Assembly (NCBI GenBank): GCA_003427395.1
Contig: BFEA01000046.1
Span: 1,717,745 to 1,749,632, forward strand
Length of the DNA stretch: 31,888 bases
Origin: Chara braunii
Lineage: Eukaryota; Streptophyta; Charophyceae; Charales; Characeae
Reading direction: 5' to 3'
Each line of letters starts with the position of its first letter. Position 1 is the stretch's first letter. Shown one piece after another: positions 20,928-30,215 of this stretch. The translations under genes and the position numbers were made by a program. The notes under the pieces were generated by a model, which was given only the letters and a program-made list of their open reading frames with translations, did no database searches and was not told the origin of the DNA.

Positions 20928-20952
20928 CAGACTTCTCAAAGGACTAACGAAG

Positions 20953-20967
20953 TAAAGGAGGAGGGAA
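20953..20967 (+). promoter_or_regulatory. Polypurine tract of element B
   Basis: TAAAGGAGGAGGGAA directly precedes the LTR start TGCGAGG at 20968, 26 bp after the pol stop codon. Confidence 0.85.
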
Positions 20968-21934
20968 TGCGAGGATCTGGGTCCTCGGCAGGCCCGAGGG
21001 GCCCCTGTTGCAAGAGCGCCCGCCCTAAGTGAAGGCGGCCCTAACAAATCACGAAAGGCCCTTGGTTGTCAATTTCGCATTTGGGGGTCCAGGCAGTTTC
21101 GTCGTGCCAGTTGGTTGAAGGGAAACACAGGCCGAGCAGCATGGAAATTCCCAGGCCTTCCAGGTTTTTCCGAAAGCTCAGGCCCTTGGCCAGATTTGCA
21201 GCCTCATGCACAGACAGTTGGGAGGCCCAACCGAATGAGGCCCAGTAGCTGCATCAAAGGCACAGCATCCTAGGGCCTACCGGAAGCTTCTGGGTCCAGG
21301 CCAGTCCAGCCAGGCTGCCAGTCGAGGGAGGCTCTTTCCATATAGGAAAGAGCTCGCTGCCTGGTGAGGGGATTCGGGCACTGCTGGCTGGCGGCATTGG
21401 AGCAAGAGGCTGCGCACGTGCGGTCGTGTGGTGAAGCAGGGCGCTGCTGACGGCAGCGCCATATCCCAGCCTCCATAGCTAACTGTGGGCTTGGACATAC
21501 AGTGTGGCGCATGGGTGGTCTTCGGGTGTACAACAAAGTGAGACGTGGGAGAGAGTCAAGGGGGAGAGAGAAGGATGATGATGATGATGATGTGAGGGCA
21601 CATACGTGGTATTGGCGATGATTCTGCATGGGCGACATCTTCAAGTACTTCGGGTGCTGCCGACGTCAACAGTTGCATTGTCAATTCATAGGCTAGTAGT
21701 AGCCGTGTGGGAAGTAGGCTGGGAACCGAGCGCCAGGTAGGGAGATAGAGACTGGATACATATGTTGGTGGTGGCGAGAGGAAGCTCTCATTGACATTGA
21801 CTTTCAGTGCTTCGATTCTCCATTGGTGTTATATTCGTGCAATGCTGTTTCCTGAGCATTGTGCTACGATTTGGCTTTCAATGTGATTGTGCAATCTGAA
21901 TATTGTCATCTCACTTCTGTTCATTTTCCTTGCA
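20968..21934 (+). repeat. 3' LTR of element B
   Basis: 967 bp, from TGCGAGGATCTGGGTCC to TTTTCCTTGCA. The right half matches the 5' LTR fragment at 4498-4997. It carries the CTAAGTGAA hairpin in its first 70 bp. The following sequence is the tail of remnant F, so B appears to have inserted into F or been joined to it. Confidence 0.9.
21020..21038 (+). promoter_or_regulatory. Conserved LTR hairpin (B)
   Basis: CCGCC pairs with GGCGG around the loop CTAAGTGAA (21025-21033). Same loop and position as in the E and F LTRs. Confidence 0.6.
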
Positions 21935-22141
21935 CACCTATGCACATCTCGAGTAAGCCGTATCCCTGTTCGCATACATCGATCTTTGGAACTGCCCCCA
22001 ACCATGGATGGAGACATTAGCGATAAGTCCTGCTACTTCAAGTATACTGCGATCATCAGGTATATTCTCAAGAGTGTAGAGACTTCAAGCTGAGTGTTAT
22101 CAAGGCTTCTCACGGGACTTTCAATGCTAAGGGGGAAGGTA
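21935..22141 (+). pseudogene. Remnant F: fragment of pol tail
   Basis: Only the end of an integrase C-terminal region can be recognised: a HLCTSR-like trace at 21935, then LPPTMDGD encoded by TGCCCCCAACCATGGATGG near 21995-22014. The rest is scrambled. It ends with a purine run AATGCTAAGGGGGAAGG before the LTR at 22142, the expected polypurine tract. Confidence 0.65.
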
Positions 22142-23332
22142 TGTGTGGATTTGAGCGCTCGGCAGTGCCGAAAAGGGTCTTGTCCACCCTAAGTGAAAGC
22201 GGGCCTGCTAATATGTGCCAAGGCCTGGGTACAGGCCACTGTGATCATGCTAAAGGACTGTTGGAATCTATATGTGGGCCTGAGTCTGCGCAGTGGCCCT
22301 TCTAGGGCTCACCCCATATCTCGGCTGAGGCCCCGTCCAGACTTGTGCCCGCCCTAAGTGAAGGCGGGCCATAATATTTACGAGAGGCCTGTTTTTGTTA
22401 ATTCTGCATGTGGGGTATCAGAAAGTTGCAGCACACCAGTTGGTTACAGGGTAACGTGAGCCTTTCCCTGGCTTCTTCCGGAAGCAGCAGCTCAAGAGGC
22501 AGTTGAGCCCAGGGTATGTACAGCTGAGGCCCTTGGTGTGAGCCACCAGTGGCCAACACGTCACAGAACGGCCGCGGGCAGCTGAGGCCCTGGGCGTGAG
22601 CCATCTGAATGCAGCATCTTCGTCCGACACTCGCCAGCAGCCAATGAGATCGCGGCGAACACTTGTAGCCTCATGGGCTAACTGGGTGTGCCCAGTCGTA
22701 AAGGGGGCAGGCCCGTAACAGCAACTGAGGGCCTGGGCTCAAACACTGGGGGCCGACTAGAAGCTACTGGAAACTCGTCCAGCCAGGCCTAGTGCTCGAC
22801 AAAGCAGAGCTCACTTTTCATAAAGGAAAGTGAGCACGGCAGCCAGAGCTAATTTTGGCCGTGTGCTTGCTGGCGGCAGTGCTGATGGTTTGAGCGTTGG
22901 AGGTCGCTGGTAGGCCAAGGGCAAGACGAGGTACAACACGAGCTCATTGTGGTGTTGGGCGCTGCTGGTGCAATGGGCACTGAGCAGCCATAGTCGGGCT
23001 TGCTCAGCGAAGGCTGGTGATGGTGACGGTGCTCCTTGGGTGTCGGGGATGCACACTGTGGAAGTCAAGGGGTGATGTGAGAGGAGAGAGAACGTAGCTG
23101 GTGTATGTTGGCGGTCTGCATTGGTGATGACGTCACTTACATTGCTCGTCGACTTCGATGTGATCCAGTTGCATGAACGTAGATAGACATAGATAGGCTG
23201 AATTGTGTAGGTTGAGCGCTGGGCGCCAGACAGTAGGAGCGACATTGGATACTGTGTTGGTGCGACCAAGAGCGTCGACATTGACATATGAGTTCATTGT
23301 ATTGCTTTTATTTGGAGGGTACCTTGGTATAT
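22142..23332 (+). repeat. LTR of remnant F (3'-truncated)
   Basis: Starts TGTGTGGATTTGAGC after a purine run. It aligns with the E LTR from the hairpin onward (for example GTTGCAGCACACCAGTTGG, then TTCATTGTATTG near 23292) and is lost about 95 bp before the expected CCTTGCA end. The first 200 bp contain two versions of the hairpin block (22183-22205 imperfect, 22347-22369 perfect), an internal duplication. Confidence 0.75.
22347..22369 (+). promoter_or_regulatory. Conserved LTR hairpin (F)
   Basis: GCCCGCC and GGCGGGC form a 7-bp stem around CTAAGTGAA (22354-22362), identical to the E 3' LTR hairpin. Confidence 0.6.
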
Positions 23333-23339
23333 TCTGATA

Positions 23340-23608
23340 AGTTGGTGAAACTCCCACGAAACAGTTTGTCACAGCCCCTTGTTTGTTGTCCTCTTCTCCC
23401 TCTCTGCCTACGGTTTCCCGGGAAGCTCTGTTTGACAATATATATACATTACGGGGCAGCTTTGTTTGATGATATATATACAGCCTCCTGATGTGTCGGT
23501 GAAACTCCGACGAAACAATTTGTCACAACCCCTCGTTTGTTGTCCTCTTCTCCCTCTCTGCCTACGGTTTACCGCGCAGCTCTGTTTGACTATTTACATA
23601 TATTTGAC
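23340..23608. repeat. 151-bp tandem duplication between F and E
   Basis: GGTGAAACTCC(C/G)ACGAAACA begins near 23344 and again near 23495. Both units contain TGTTGTCCTCTTCTCCCTC and end in CTCTGTTTGAC plus an AT-rich tail with TATATATAC-like words. No coding content is seen. E is inserted in the second tail. The origin is unknown. Confidence 0.85.
23605..23608. repeat. Target-site duplication of E, left copy (TGAC)
   Basis: TGAC precedes the 5' LTR and TGAC at 31300-31303 follows the 3' LTR. Ty3/gypsy usually makes 5 bp; only 4 bp match here, so a chance match is possible but unlikely given both LTR boundaries. Confidence 0.6.
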
Positions 23609-24578
23609 TGTGAGGAACGTGTCCTCAGGGGCCCCTAGACAACATGCATATGTTCTGACTTTGGCCCCCGACAAGCCTTGTGCCCCCCCTAAGTGAAGGG
23701 GGGCCTGAATATTCACGAGAGGCCCTTATCTCATCATTTTCCAATACGGGTCTCAGACAATTGCTGCATGGCAGTTGGTTGAAGTGCAACCTGAGCCTTA
23801 CCCTAGGCTCTTCCAGAAGGAGCAACTGCGCCAGTCAGTTGAGCCTGGGGCCCGGGTGGTTGTGCCCTGGGCACAAAGATTGTGAGGCCGACAAATCACG
23901 AAATGGCCAAGGGACAACAAGAAAGCAGCATTGTCGCTACTGGAAACTTCCAGGACCAGGCCCAAGGAGTGCAGCAGCAGCTGCCACTTCCAAATAGGAA
24001 GCAAGGAAGCCAGGGTAGGTATTCTGGCCTATGCAGGCAATGCGGACACACTGATGCACTCGCGTGCATGTGTGTGCATTGCGCAGCTGCGGATTGGGGC
24101 GCGCATGGGCGCTGCGAGGTGAGGGCGCAACAGGGCAGCGGGGCGCTAGCGGCCATAGGGCACAAGGCAGGTGAAGGACGTTGGGGGTCTTCGCGGGGAG
24201 GCGCAAAGAGTGGGTGGTGAGGGGGTGATGAGGGAAACGAGAGTACGTAGCTGGTGTCTGTGTGAGGTCGGCATTGGTGTTGACGACACGTACATTGGTC
24301 TTCAAAGTCGAAGTGAGCCTGTTGCATGAATGTATGTAGGATAGATAGGACAAGTAGGATAGGCTGGGCGTTGGGCGCCAGACAGAGGAGAGCGACATTG
24401 AATACTACGTTGGTGTGGCCTGAGGGCTTGAACATTGGATCACGAGTTCATTGTATTGTTGTTATTTGTTTGGATTCTTGGTGCATTTGAGCTCCCTGCT
24501 TGTTACATGACCCTCTGGACTTCTGCATGATTATGCAACTTGGTGTTTTGTATATCGCTCTCGCTGATCTTCCTTGCA
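23609..24578 (+). repeat. 5' LTR of element E
   Basis: 970 bp, TGTGAGGAACGTGTCC to CTTCCTTGCA, followed after three bases by the PBS. Relative to the 3' LTR it lacks about 138 bp (the equivalent of 30532-30671). The F LTR keeps part of that segment, so the 5' LTR has the deletion. Confidence 0.93.
23682..23704 (+). promoter_or_regulatory. Conserved LTR hairpin (E 5'), with compensatory changes
   Basis: GCCCCCC pairs with GGGGGGC around CTAAGTGAA (23689-23697). In the E 3' LTR and F the arms are GCCCGCC and GGCGGGC: the central G-C pair is switched to C-G here, keeping the stem. Confidence 0.65.
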
Positions 24579-24581
24579 ATT

Positions 24582-24593
24582 TGGTATCAGAGC
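24582..24593 (+). promoter_or_regulatory. Primer-binding site of element E
   Basis: TGGTATCAGAGC, the exact initiator tRNA-Met complement, then TGGTT. It lies three bases (ATT) after the LTR end, the same spacing as in B. Confidence 0.95.
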
Positions 24594-25825
24594 TGGTTCG
24601 GGATCGCCTTTTTGCCGCCGGCGACATTGTTACTTGCTGCGCTGACGATGCTTCTGTGCAGTGAGGATACATTGGCGCTGGCTTGACAACGTGACATCCG
24701 GGTAGAGGGGTGCGTCGCAGGAAGCCTGTGGCGACAGCGTGGGAGCTGCGGCGACAACACTTGTATGTATGATGATGAGAGCATGCTGATGTGGCATTTT
24801 GGCTGAGATGGCACTGCATTGCCTTGTGGGTGGTACGGAAGCTACGACCGGTCATCGAAATGCACATTGGCTCAATTGGTGAGAAATTTGTGGTTGGGGG
24901 CAGCTATCTCCAGGTACGTTGTTGCCTTACCTTATCTACCCTGTGAATCTCTTCTTTCCATGAGGAAGTAGAGTCCAAGCTTGAGTGTCCTCTTTTAATG
25001 AGGAGTCGTGAGCGCTTTACCTTGAGAGACGACATTTTTCTTGGTGGCGCATCTGGCAAGAGAGGGCGGTGGCTCTGAAGGGCCCTGGTTGAAGCATGGG
25101 TCATGGTCACTATGCCAACCCATGGGAATAGTACACGCAGGGCATGCTCCTTTGTCCTTTAAGGCTCTTTGCTGCGTTGTTGGAGGGGTGTGTGGACTGA
25201 CCAGTCCTATGCAGAGGCTTACCAGGGAGTCTATAAACATTTCTTGCAGGGATCTGAACTGTCCACTGGCTGAGATCGTTGTCGTGTTTGCGACGTAAAT
25301 AATTCCTGAGGACCTTGGGGGCTGTCCTTGCCTCTTGATCAGCCAAATCAGTCAGACGTAAGGCTCGTGGCACGCGAGGATAAAGAAAGGGCAGTCATAA
25401 GCATATTCCTTGGCACAGAGGTGGGCCGTTCATGCTTGATGATGCGGAAAGGCACGTTGGATGTAGGGGAGGGAGATTCCAATTGACGTTCAACTTTTAA
25501 TCACAACCATACCCATTATGCATACATTTGCCCACATGATTTATTTTTATTTTTTATTAGTTGATGAACAGACTGCTGACACCTAATAAACAGCCTAGAT
25601 TAGTGTTCTACCATAGCCAGATCTGATCGAAGCTGCTGTGCATAAACTAATCAAGATAGGAGTAGATCAGGTGTACAGTTTGTGTGAATGCTGTTGATAC
25701 CGCTTGAACAATAACGAGGTGACTTGCCAGATATTATTTTATTTTTATTTATCTTTTACAACCTGGTCAAACACTTGCTGCGTTAGGCTCCAGCGAGGGC
25801 ATTAGTGCAGATAGTCTCTGCCTAG
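24594..25825 (+). other. Long leader of element E
   Basis: Aligns with the leader of B in many blocks up to the AT-rich part before the first ATG (ACCGGTCATC, TGTGGTTGGGGGCAGC, CTCTGAAGGGCCCTGG, AATAATTCCTGAGGA, GACACCTAA). No ORF is conserved between the two. It includes the pol-complementary word at 24891-24904. Confidence 0.7.
24891..24904 (+). promoter_or_regulatory. Leader segment complementary to the pol tail (E)
   Basis: TGGTTGGGGGCAGC is the reverse complement of 29734-29747 in the same element. Just 5' of it, leader bases 24888-24890 can form G-U pairs with 29748-29750. Confidence 0.5.
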
Positions 25826-26167
25826 ATGATGAGTGGACCGGGTAGTGGTGAGGACAGATCTGCAGGAAGGAGGGTGGTGGACCTAGCGGTAAAGGGTTTC
25901 AAGTGCACAGCCATGGTGGATACGGGCGCTGAGATGAATATCATTCGAGAAGCTAACACCGTCAAGTTTGGACTAGAGATAGACCATTCGGATTGTGGCA
26001 TCCTGCACGGGGCCAACAACAAGGCCGTATTCTGCGGAACTGCCTCGAATGTGTTACTGGAGATTGGCAGGGTGAAGGCGCGGGCATGCTTCTTTGTGAT
26101 GCCAGATGTAGACCACAGCATCCTCCTGGGGAGGTCTTTCTTGTGCAGGACGGAGACCCTGATGTAA
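25826..26167 (+). CDS. Element E retropepsin-like protease
   Basis: A 113-codon frame opening MMSGPGSGED right where gag starts in B. It carries the aspartic protease motif MVDTGAEMNII (catalytic Asp at 25919-25921) and later HSILLGRSFL, the conserved hydrophobic-G segment near the end of retropepsins. The length fits a complete protease domain (about 100 residues). It is clearly different from the C protease and from B's VDIGS start. The TAA at 26165 ends it; in an intact element the frame would continue toward RT. The catalytic site looks intact, so it may be the one domain of E still foldable. Confidence 0.82.
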   Translation: MMSGPGSGEDRSAGRRVVDLAVKGFKCTAMVDTGAEMNIIREANTVKFGLEIDHSDCGILHGANNKAVFCGTASNVLLEIGRVKARACFFVMPDVDHSILLGRSFLCRTETLM

Positions 26168-26755
26168 AACAAGCATGATGGGTCGCTAATCCTAATCCTA
26201 TGTGATCCGGCAGCGGGAACTACGAGGTAATTACGTGCCGGAACACTGGGCCGAGGAACCTCAGGAACAGGCCCAATCCTGGCTCGTTCACTATCGAGGA
26301 GTCAAAGGAGGAACACCGGAGGCTCAGGGCGGAGCCCGAGGAGGGAGTTGGGGGAGAGGCGTTCTCGCTCAGCCTATCAGACGTAAACAAAGCCATGGAT
26401 ATAGTGGCTACGCATGAAATGGCTGATCCAGACGCTATCCAGGCGCTGAGAGAGCAAGTTCTGGAGTACCCCCAGGTAGGGGAAATGGAGTTGGTCTATC
26501 GGCTCCCTAAGGGGAGGATGGACCCTGATGTGGCACAGGTGCAGGCGCGAGTGGCAGGCCAGCCTTTTTTAGGGGACAGCTCAAGCAGGGTGTCCAAAGG
26601 CGGTACAAGACGATAGACAAAAAGTGCCACCCAGTCCCCGTTCTTGTCACCAAAGATGAGGGGTGTACTATGAGCGGGAGTGAGCTTTGATACGGCGAAT
26701 GAGAAAGAGTGCTTAAGGAGGGCCATGCCGTATCAATGAGGAGAATTAAGGGAAG
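26168..26755 (+). pseudogene. Element E PR-RT connector (degraded)
   Basis: Broken frames hold phrases such as ATHEMADPDAIQALREQVLE (26401 onward) and GRMDPDVAQVQARVAGQPFL, the sort of charged linker seen between protease and RT. Stops and shifts are frequent. No catalytic motif is present. It is assigned by position only. Confidence 0.5.
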
Positions 26756-27755
26756 TTGATAGTAAGGGAGCCTGATTTCCTGCTGCCTAGAGAAAGGGCA
26801 CTAATGGTGGAGCTGATGAGGAAGAGGCATCGCGCCTATGCTTTTAGTGACGAGGAGCGCGGCAGGCTGGACGTGGACAAGATTCCAATGATCCGCATCC
26901 ATACCGTGCCACACGAACCATGGAATCTGAGAGGGGCGTGATACCTCGATCCTGATGAAGAAAAGAAGGTGGTGGACTACCTCGATGGCAAGATTCGTAC
27001 GCACGTCGCCGACTATTCAAGCGGGCCCTGCGCATCCCCATGGTTCTGTTTTATTAAGCCAAATGGAACGTTGAGGTGGGTGCAGGACTTGCAGAGGCTG
27101 AACGCAGTAACGGTGCAGGACGCAGGAGGCTTGCCAAATGCGGATGCGCTGTCAGAGTCGTGCGTTGGAAGACCAATAATTTCACGTATTGACCTTTATT
27201 CCGGATATGATCAATTTTTGGTCTACCCGCCAGACCAGCCAGTGACAGCAATGCACACGCCTCGAGGGCTTATCCACATGAATGTGGCTCCACAAGGGTG
27301 GACGAATGTTGTGGCAATGGTCCAGAGACATATAATCCGGGTCATGCAGACAGTAAGCCCGCATATCACGCAGCCATACATTGATGACTTGGCAGTGAAA
27401 GGATTGAGGAGGAGGAAAAACGATGAAGTCCTGCCATGAGTAAGGCGTTTCGTCTGGAAGCATGTTCAGGATCTTGACAAAGTCCTGGGCTTGCTTGAGG
27501 AGTATAACCTTACGGCTAGTGGGGCCAAATCTAAACACTGCATGAGGGAAGCTACCATCTTGGGATTCGTCTGCAATGAGAGTGGTCGATGACCAGACGT
27601 CAAGAAGACAGATTAGATAGTTGAGTGGTCGGTGCCCTTTCGCTCAATAACAGACGTTAGGAGCTTCCTTGGCACGTGTGGCTTTTGGCGGACCTTCGTC
27701 AAGAACTTTGCTGCCAAGACTGAGCAATTGAGGAAGCTGGTTCGTCAGGATGGAA
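26756..27755 (+). pseudogene. Element E reverse transcriptase (YIDD lineage)
   Basis: Order seen: VREPDFLLPRERALMVELM, then IRIHTVPHEPW, ASPWFCFIKPNGTLRWVQDL, SRIDLYSGYDQFLVYPPDQP (first catalytic Asp), MNVAPQGWTN, and QPYIDDLAVKG with YIDD at 27377-27388. The connection domain follows: EYNLTASGAKSKHC, then ITDVRSFLGTCGFWRTFVKN. Stops lie at 26939, 27437, about 27590 and 27614, and a frameshift lies near 27755. RT motifs are present but the sequence is far from the RT of B or C, and PYIDD with a long insert before it recalls a separate group of Metaviridae. It copies RNA to cDNA in an intact element. Confidence 0.87.
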
Positions 27756-28325
27756 TGGATCTGGGGCGAGGATCAGGAGAAGGCTGTGGCCAACATGAAG
27801 GAGGAATTTCGAGAAGGAGGGTTGGTGTTGGGGGCGCCTGATTATGACGCCACAGAGACGAGGCCGTTCATTGTGGAGACAGATGCAGGACCGACTGCCT
27901 TGGGTGGAGTTCTCATCCAGACAGACATTAAAGGGAAGGAGAGACCACTGCGTTTTGAGAGTCGAACGCTATGTACGTCAGAGAGGGACGACTCTCAGTT
28001 CAAGAGGGAAACTCTCGCTGTTCTTCATTGCCTGCGGATCTTTCGAAACTACATCTTTGGCAGGAGGTTCATACTGAGGGTAGATCCAACAACTCTAGCT
28101 TTCTCCCTGAGAAACTATGTTCCATCCGATCCTACGGTGGCCAGATGGCTGACATACATCTGGATGTTTAATTTCGAGTTAGAGCGGATTCCAGGGAGTA
28201 AGAACAGAGCAGATGGACTAAGCCACATCAACTGGGACAAGCAGGAAGGGGAGGCTATAGAAAATACGCCCCCAGTTGATGGCTTTCTGGACCAGGAGGA
28301 GGACATCCGTCTCCACATCAATTAA
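27750..28325 (+). pseudogene. Element E RNase H and tail
   Basis: A 191-codon open frame beginning after the frameshift: EWIWGEDQEKAVANMKEEF, then FIVETDAGPTALGGVLIQ (Asp), SQFKRETLAVLHCLRIF (Glu), FILRVDPTTLAF (Asp) and SKNRADGLSHINW (Asp). All four acidic sites of retroelement RNase H are kept. The frame stops at TAA 28323. It would degrade the RNA template during cDNA synthesis. Confidence 0.88.
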
Positions 28326-29385
28326 TGGTCCCCGTGGGTCCCCAGCTGCATTGGTCATCCCATTTGGCATGCGCCGCAGGGGTACGAGCGAAGAGCTGAG
28401 CTGGTGCTCAAGCCATTCGGAGGAGAAGACCCCTGAGGTGGTAAGGATGTCCAATGGATGGCGAAGCTGGCGCTCGCAGGTAACCATTGTCTGGTGGACG
28501 AGGTAACATCGATAGAAGAAGGTCCGGACCGGGTAAAGAGGCACGAGGAACTGATGGGAGGGATGTACCTCCTCGTCAACACACTCCTGCAAGAGTCCTT
28601 CGACTTGGAAAGCTCGCTAAATTCGACTGAGGGAGGAGATATTGTACCGGAAAGCCAGGATGACGAGTTTGAGAAGGGAGAGATTAAAGAGGCATTTCGT
28701 GCGGAAGAGTACGATGGGATCTATTTGGAGCTGAGACTTCTCCTATCCTGTGAGATGCGAGATAGAGATGCAAGCCATATGACCCAGATGATGAGGGATC
28801 GCTACCTGGTAAGAGATGGCCACCTCTTCGTAAAGCGAAAAGTAGGGAACCCAGGAGAGTTGTATGTGGCTGAAACCGCCAGCTCGACGTTGTAGCTGCG
28901 CTTCATGATGGCATTGCGGGGGGACATCGGGGGATTACTGCCACATATGCCAAGATAAGTGAGCTATACTACTGGGACGGGATGATGGAGATGGTTGGCA
29001 AATTTTGCCGATCCTGCGTGCCGTGTCAAGAATAGTCTCGTCTAAGGCCGGGAGAGCCGCTACATCCTAGGCTGGAGAGGGAAGTAGGGGCCGTAGTGCA
29101 TCTCGACTTGATGTTCATGTCCCTCGGGGATCATGGCTACAATTACATCTTCGATGCACGCCACAACCTATCCGGCTTCGTAGATGGGCGGGCGATCCGT
29201 ACGAAGACTGGGCCAGTCCTGGTCAGTTGCATCGAGGAATACTACTTCATGGTATGGTGTGGTAGCTAACTACACCACGGCCGCACACCCCCAGGCAATT
29301 GCTCCAGTAGAAAGGGGTCATAGCACCATTACGGCTCTGCTGGTGAAATGGACTACCGACCTGCTGCAACTCTTGGAACCATTGA
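28326..29385 (+). pseudogene. Element E integrase zinc domain and core (second lineage)
   Basis: A linker (28458-28895, with MRDRYLVRDGHLFVKRKVG) leads to the zinc-binding domain at about 28907-29030: HDGIAGGH, then CRSCVPC, all four ligands present although in shifted frames. The core shows VVHLDLMFMSLGDHGYNYIF (first Asp at 29105-29107) and, after a deletion near 29250, YGVVANYTTAAHPQAIAPVE with the catalytic Glu at 29310-29312. The stretch with the middle Asp is missing. At about 29380 the sequence switches to the B type (IEFGV-stop-YEK). Confidence 0.82.
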
Positions 29386-29733
29386 ATTTGGTGTTTAGTA
29401 CGAGAAGTTGCTGCAGCAAGCTGTCGAACACATCAAGGAATCTCAAGAAGCAATCATTGCTTTTGAGAACGAGCATCGGCGACTATCCACATTTCTGGTA
29501 GGGGAACATGTCTGGGTTAAGTCTAGTGAGTTAGGACAGGAATTCGGCATCTCTCAGAAACTAATGCCTCGATACTTCGGTCCTTGGGAAGTCTTGGATA
29601 TTGTGGGTAGTGAAGAAGATGGTCCCTCGTATGTGATTCAAATCCCTGGTCACCTACGCACTTACCCTGTGTTTCACGCCTCAAAGCTTGCACCTTTCGC
29701 TGAGACACAACAGTTCCCATCAAGGAGATCTAT

Positions 29734-29747
29734 GCTGCCCCCAACCA
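29734..29747 (+). promoter_or_regulatory. Pol-tail segment complementary to the leader (E)
   Basis: GCTGCCCCCAACCA pairs with 24891-24904. The codons encode LPPT in the conserved LPPTMDG segment. Confidence 0.5.
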
Positions 29748-29770
29748 TGGATGGCCACGTGGACGTCGAC

Positions 29771-30168
29771 GACATTTTGGAGCACAAAGGCATGCGTGTT
29801 CCTAAGCCTGTGAACAGAGGAAGACTTCGAAACCCAAGAGGGAATACAGGGTCAGATTCAGGTATCACACAAATCCAAAAGAAGACCGATGGTTCACCAG
29901 AGAGGAACTGATCGAGACAGCACGTCAAATTGTGGCAGATTACAAAAGAAGGTTGAAGGGGTCTCAAACGACATTTTGGAGCACAAAGACATGCGTGTTC
30001 CTAAGCCTGTGGACAGAGGAAGACCGTCGAAACCCAAGAGGGAAAATAGGGTCAGATTCAAGTATCACACGAATCCAAAAGAAGACCGATGGTTCACCAG
30101 AGAGGAACTGGTCGAGACAGCACCTCAAATTATGGCAGATTACGAAAGAAGGTTGAAGGGGAAGGCAC
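29771..30168 (+). repeat. 199-bp tandem duplication of the pol tail of E
   Basis: GACATTTTGGAGCACAAAG begins at 29771 and again at 29970; both units run through AAGAAGACCGATGGTTCACC to AGAAGGTTGAAGGGG. The period of 199 shifts the frame. Confidence 0.93.
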
Positions 30169-30202
30169 CTGCATAGAAGCATCTCAGCCGACTTTCAAAG
30201 CT

Positions 30203-30215
30203 AAGGAGGATGGAA
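30203..30215 (+). promoter_or_regulatory. Polypurine tract of element E
   Basis: AAGGAGGATGGAA directly precedes the 3' LTR start TGTGAGG. Confidence 0.85.

Larger units (their letters stand above)
4498..21934 (+). mobile_element. Element B: Ty3/gypsy element split by element C
   Basis: 5' LTR (truncated), PBS, leader and gag up to the start of protease lie at 4498-8781. RT, RNase H, integrase, polypurine tract and 3' LTR lie at 18287-21934. The two halves are separated by element C in opposite orientation. The halves do not meet: most of protease and the N-terminal part of RT are missing, so the C insertion was followed by a deletion at its left edge. The two B LTRs agree over 500 bp at about 94% by eye. 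Confidence 0.85.
29386..30176 (+). pseudogene. Element E integrase C-terminal domain (B type)
   Basis: Closely follows B: LLQQAVEHIKESQEAIIAFE, VWVKSSELGQEFGISQKL, RYFGPWEVLDIVGS, HLRTYPVFHASKLAPF and LPPTMDGHVDVDDILEHK. A TAG at 29396-29398 sits where A has CAG. The last 400 bp are a 199-bp tandem duplication, so the tail (PKEDRWFTREELVETAPQIM) appears twice, once out of frame. The open part runs to 29911, and the second tail copy is open to 30176 (GKAPA). This domain binds DNA non-specifically or contacts chromatin in related integrases. Confidence 0.9.

Noticed and set aside
22810-23290. 158-codon minus-strand frame in the F LTR
   Set aside because: It lies wholly within an LTR, and the equivalent parts of the E and A LTRs have different, broken frames.
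23620-24600. A host gene or ncRNA in the repeated block at 22142-24578 and 30216-31299
   Set aside because: Boundaries, PBS, purine tract and repeated occurrence fit LTRs.
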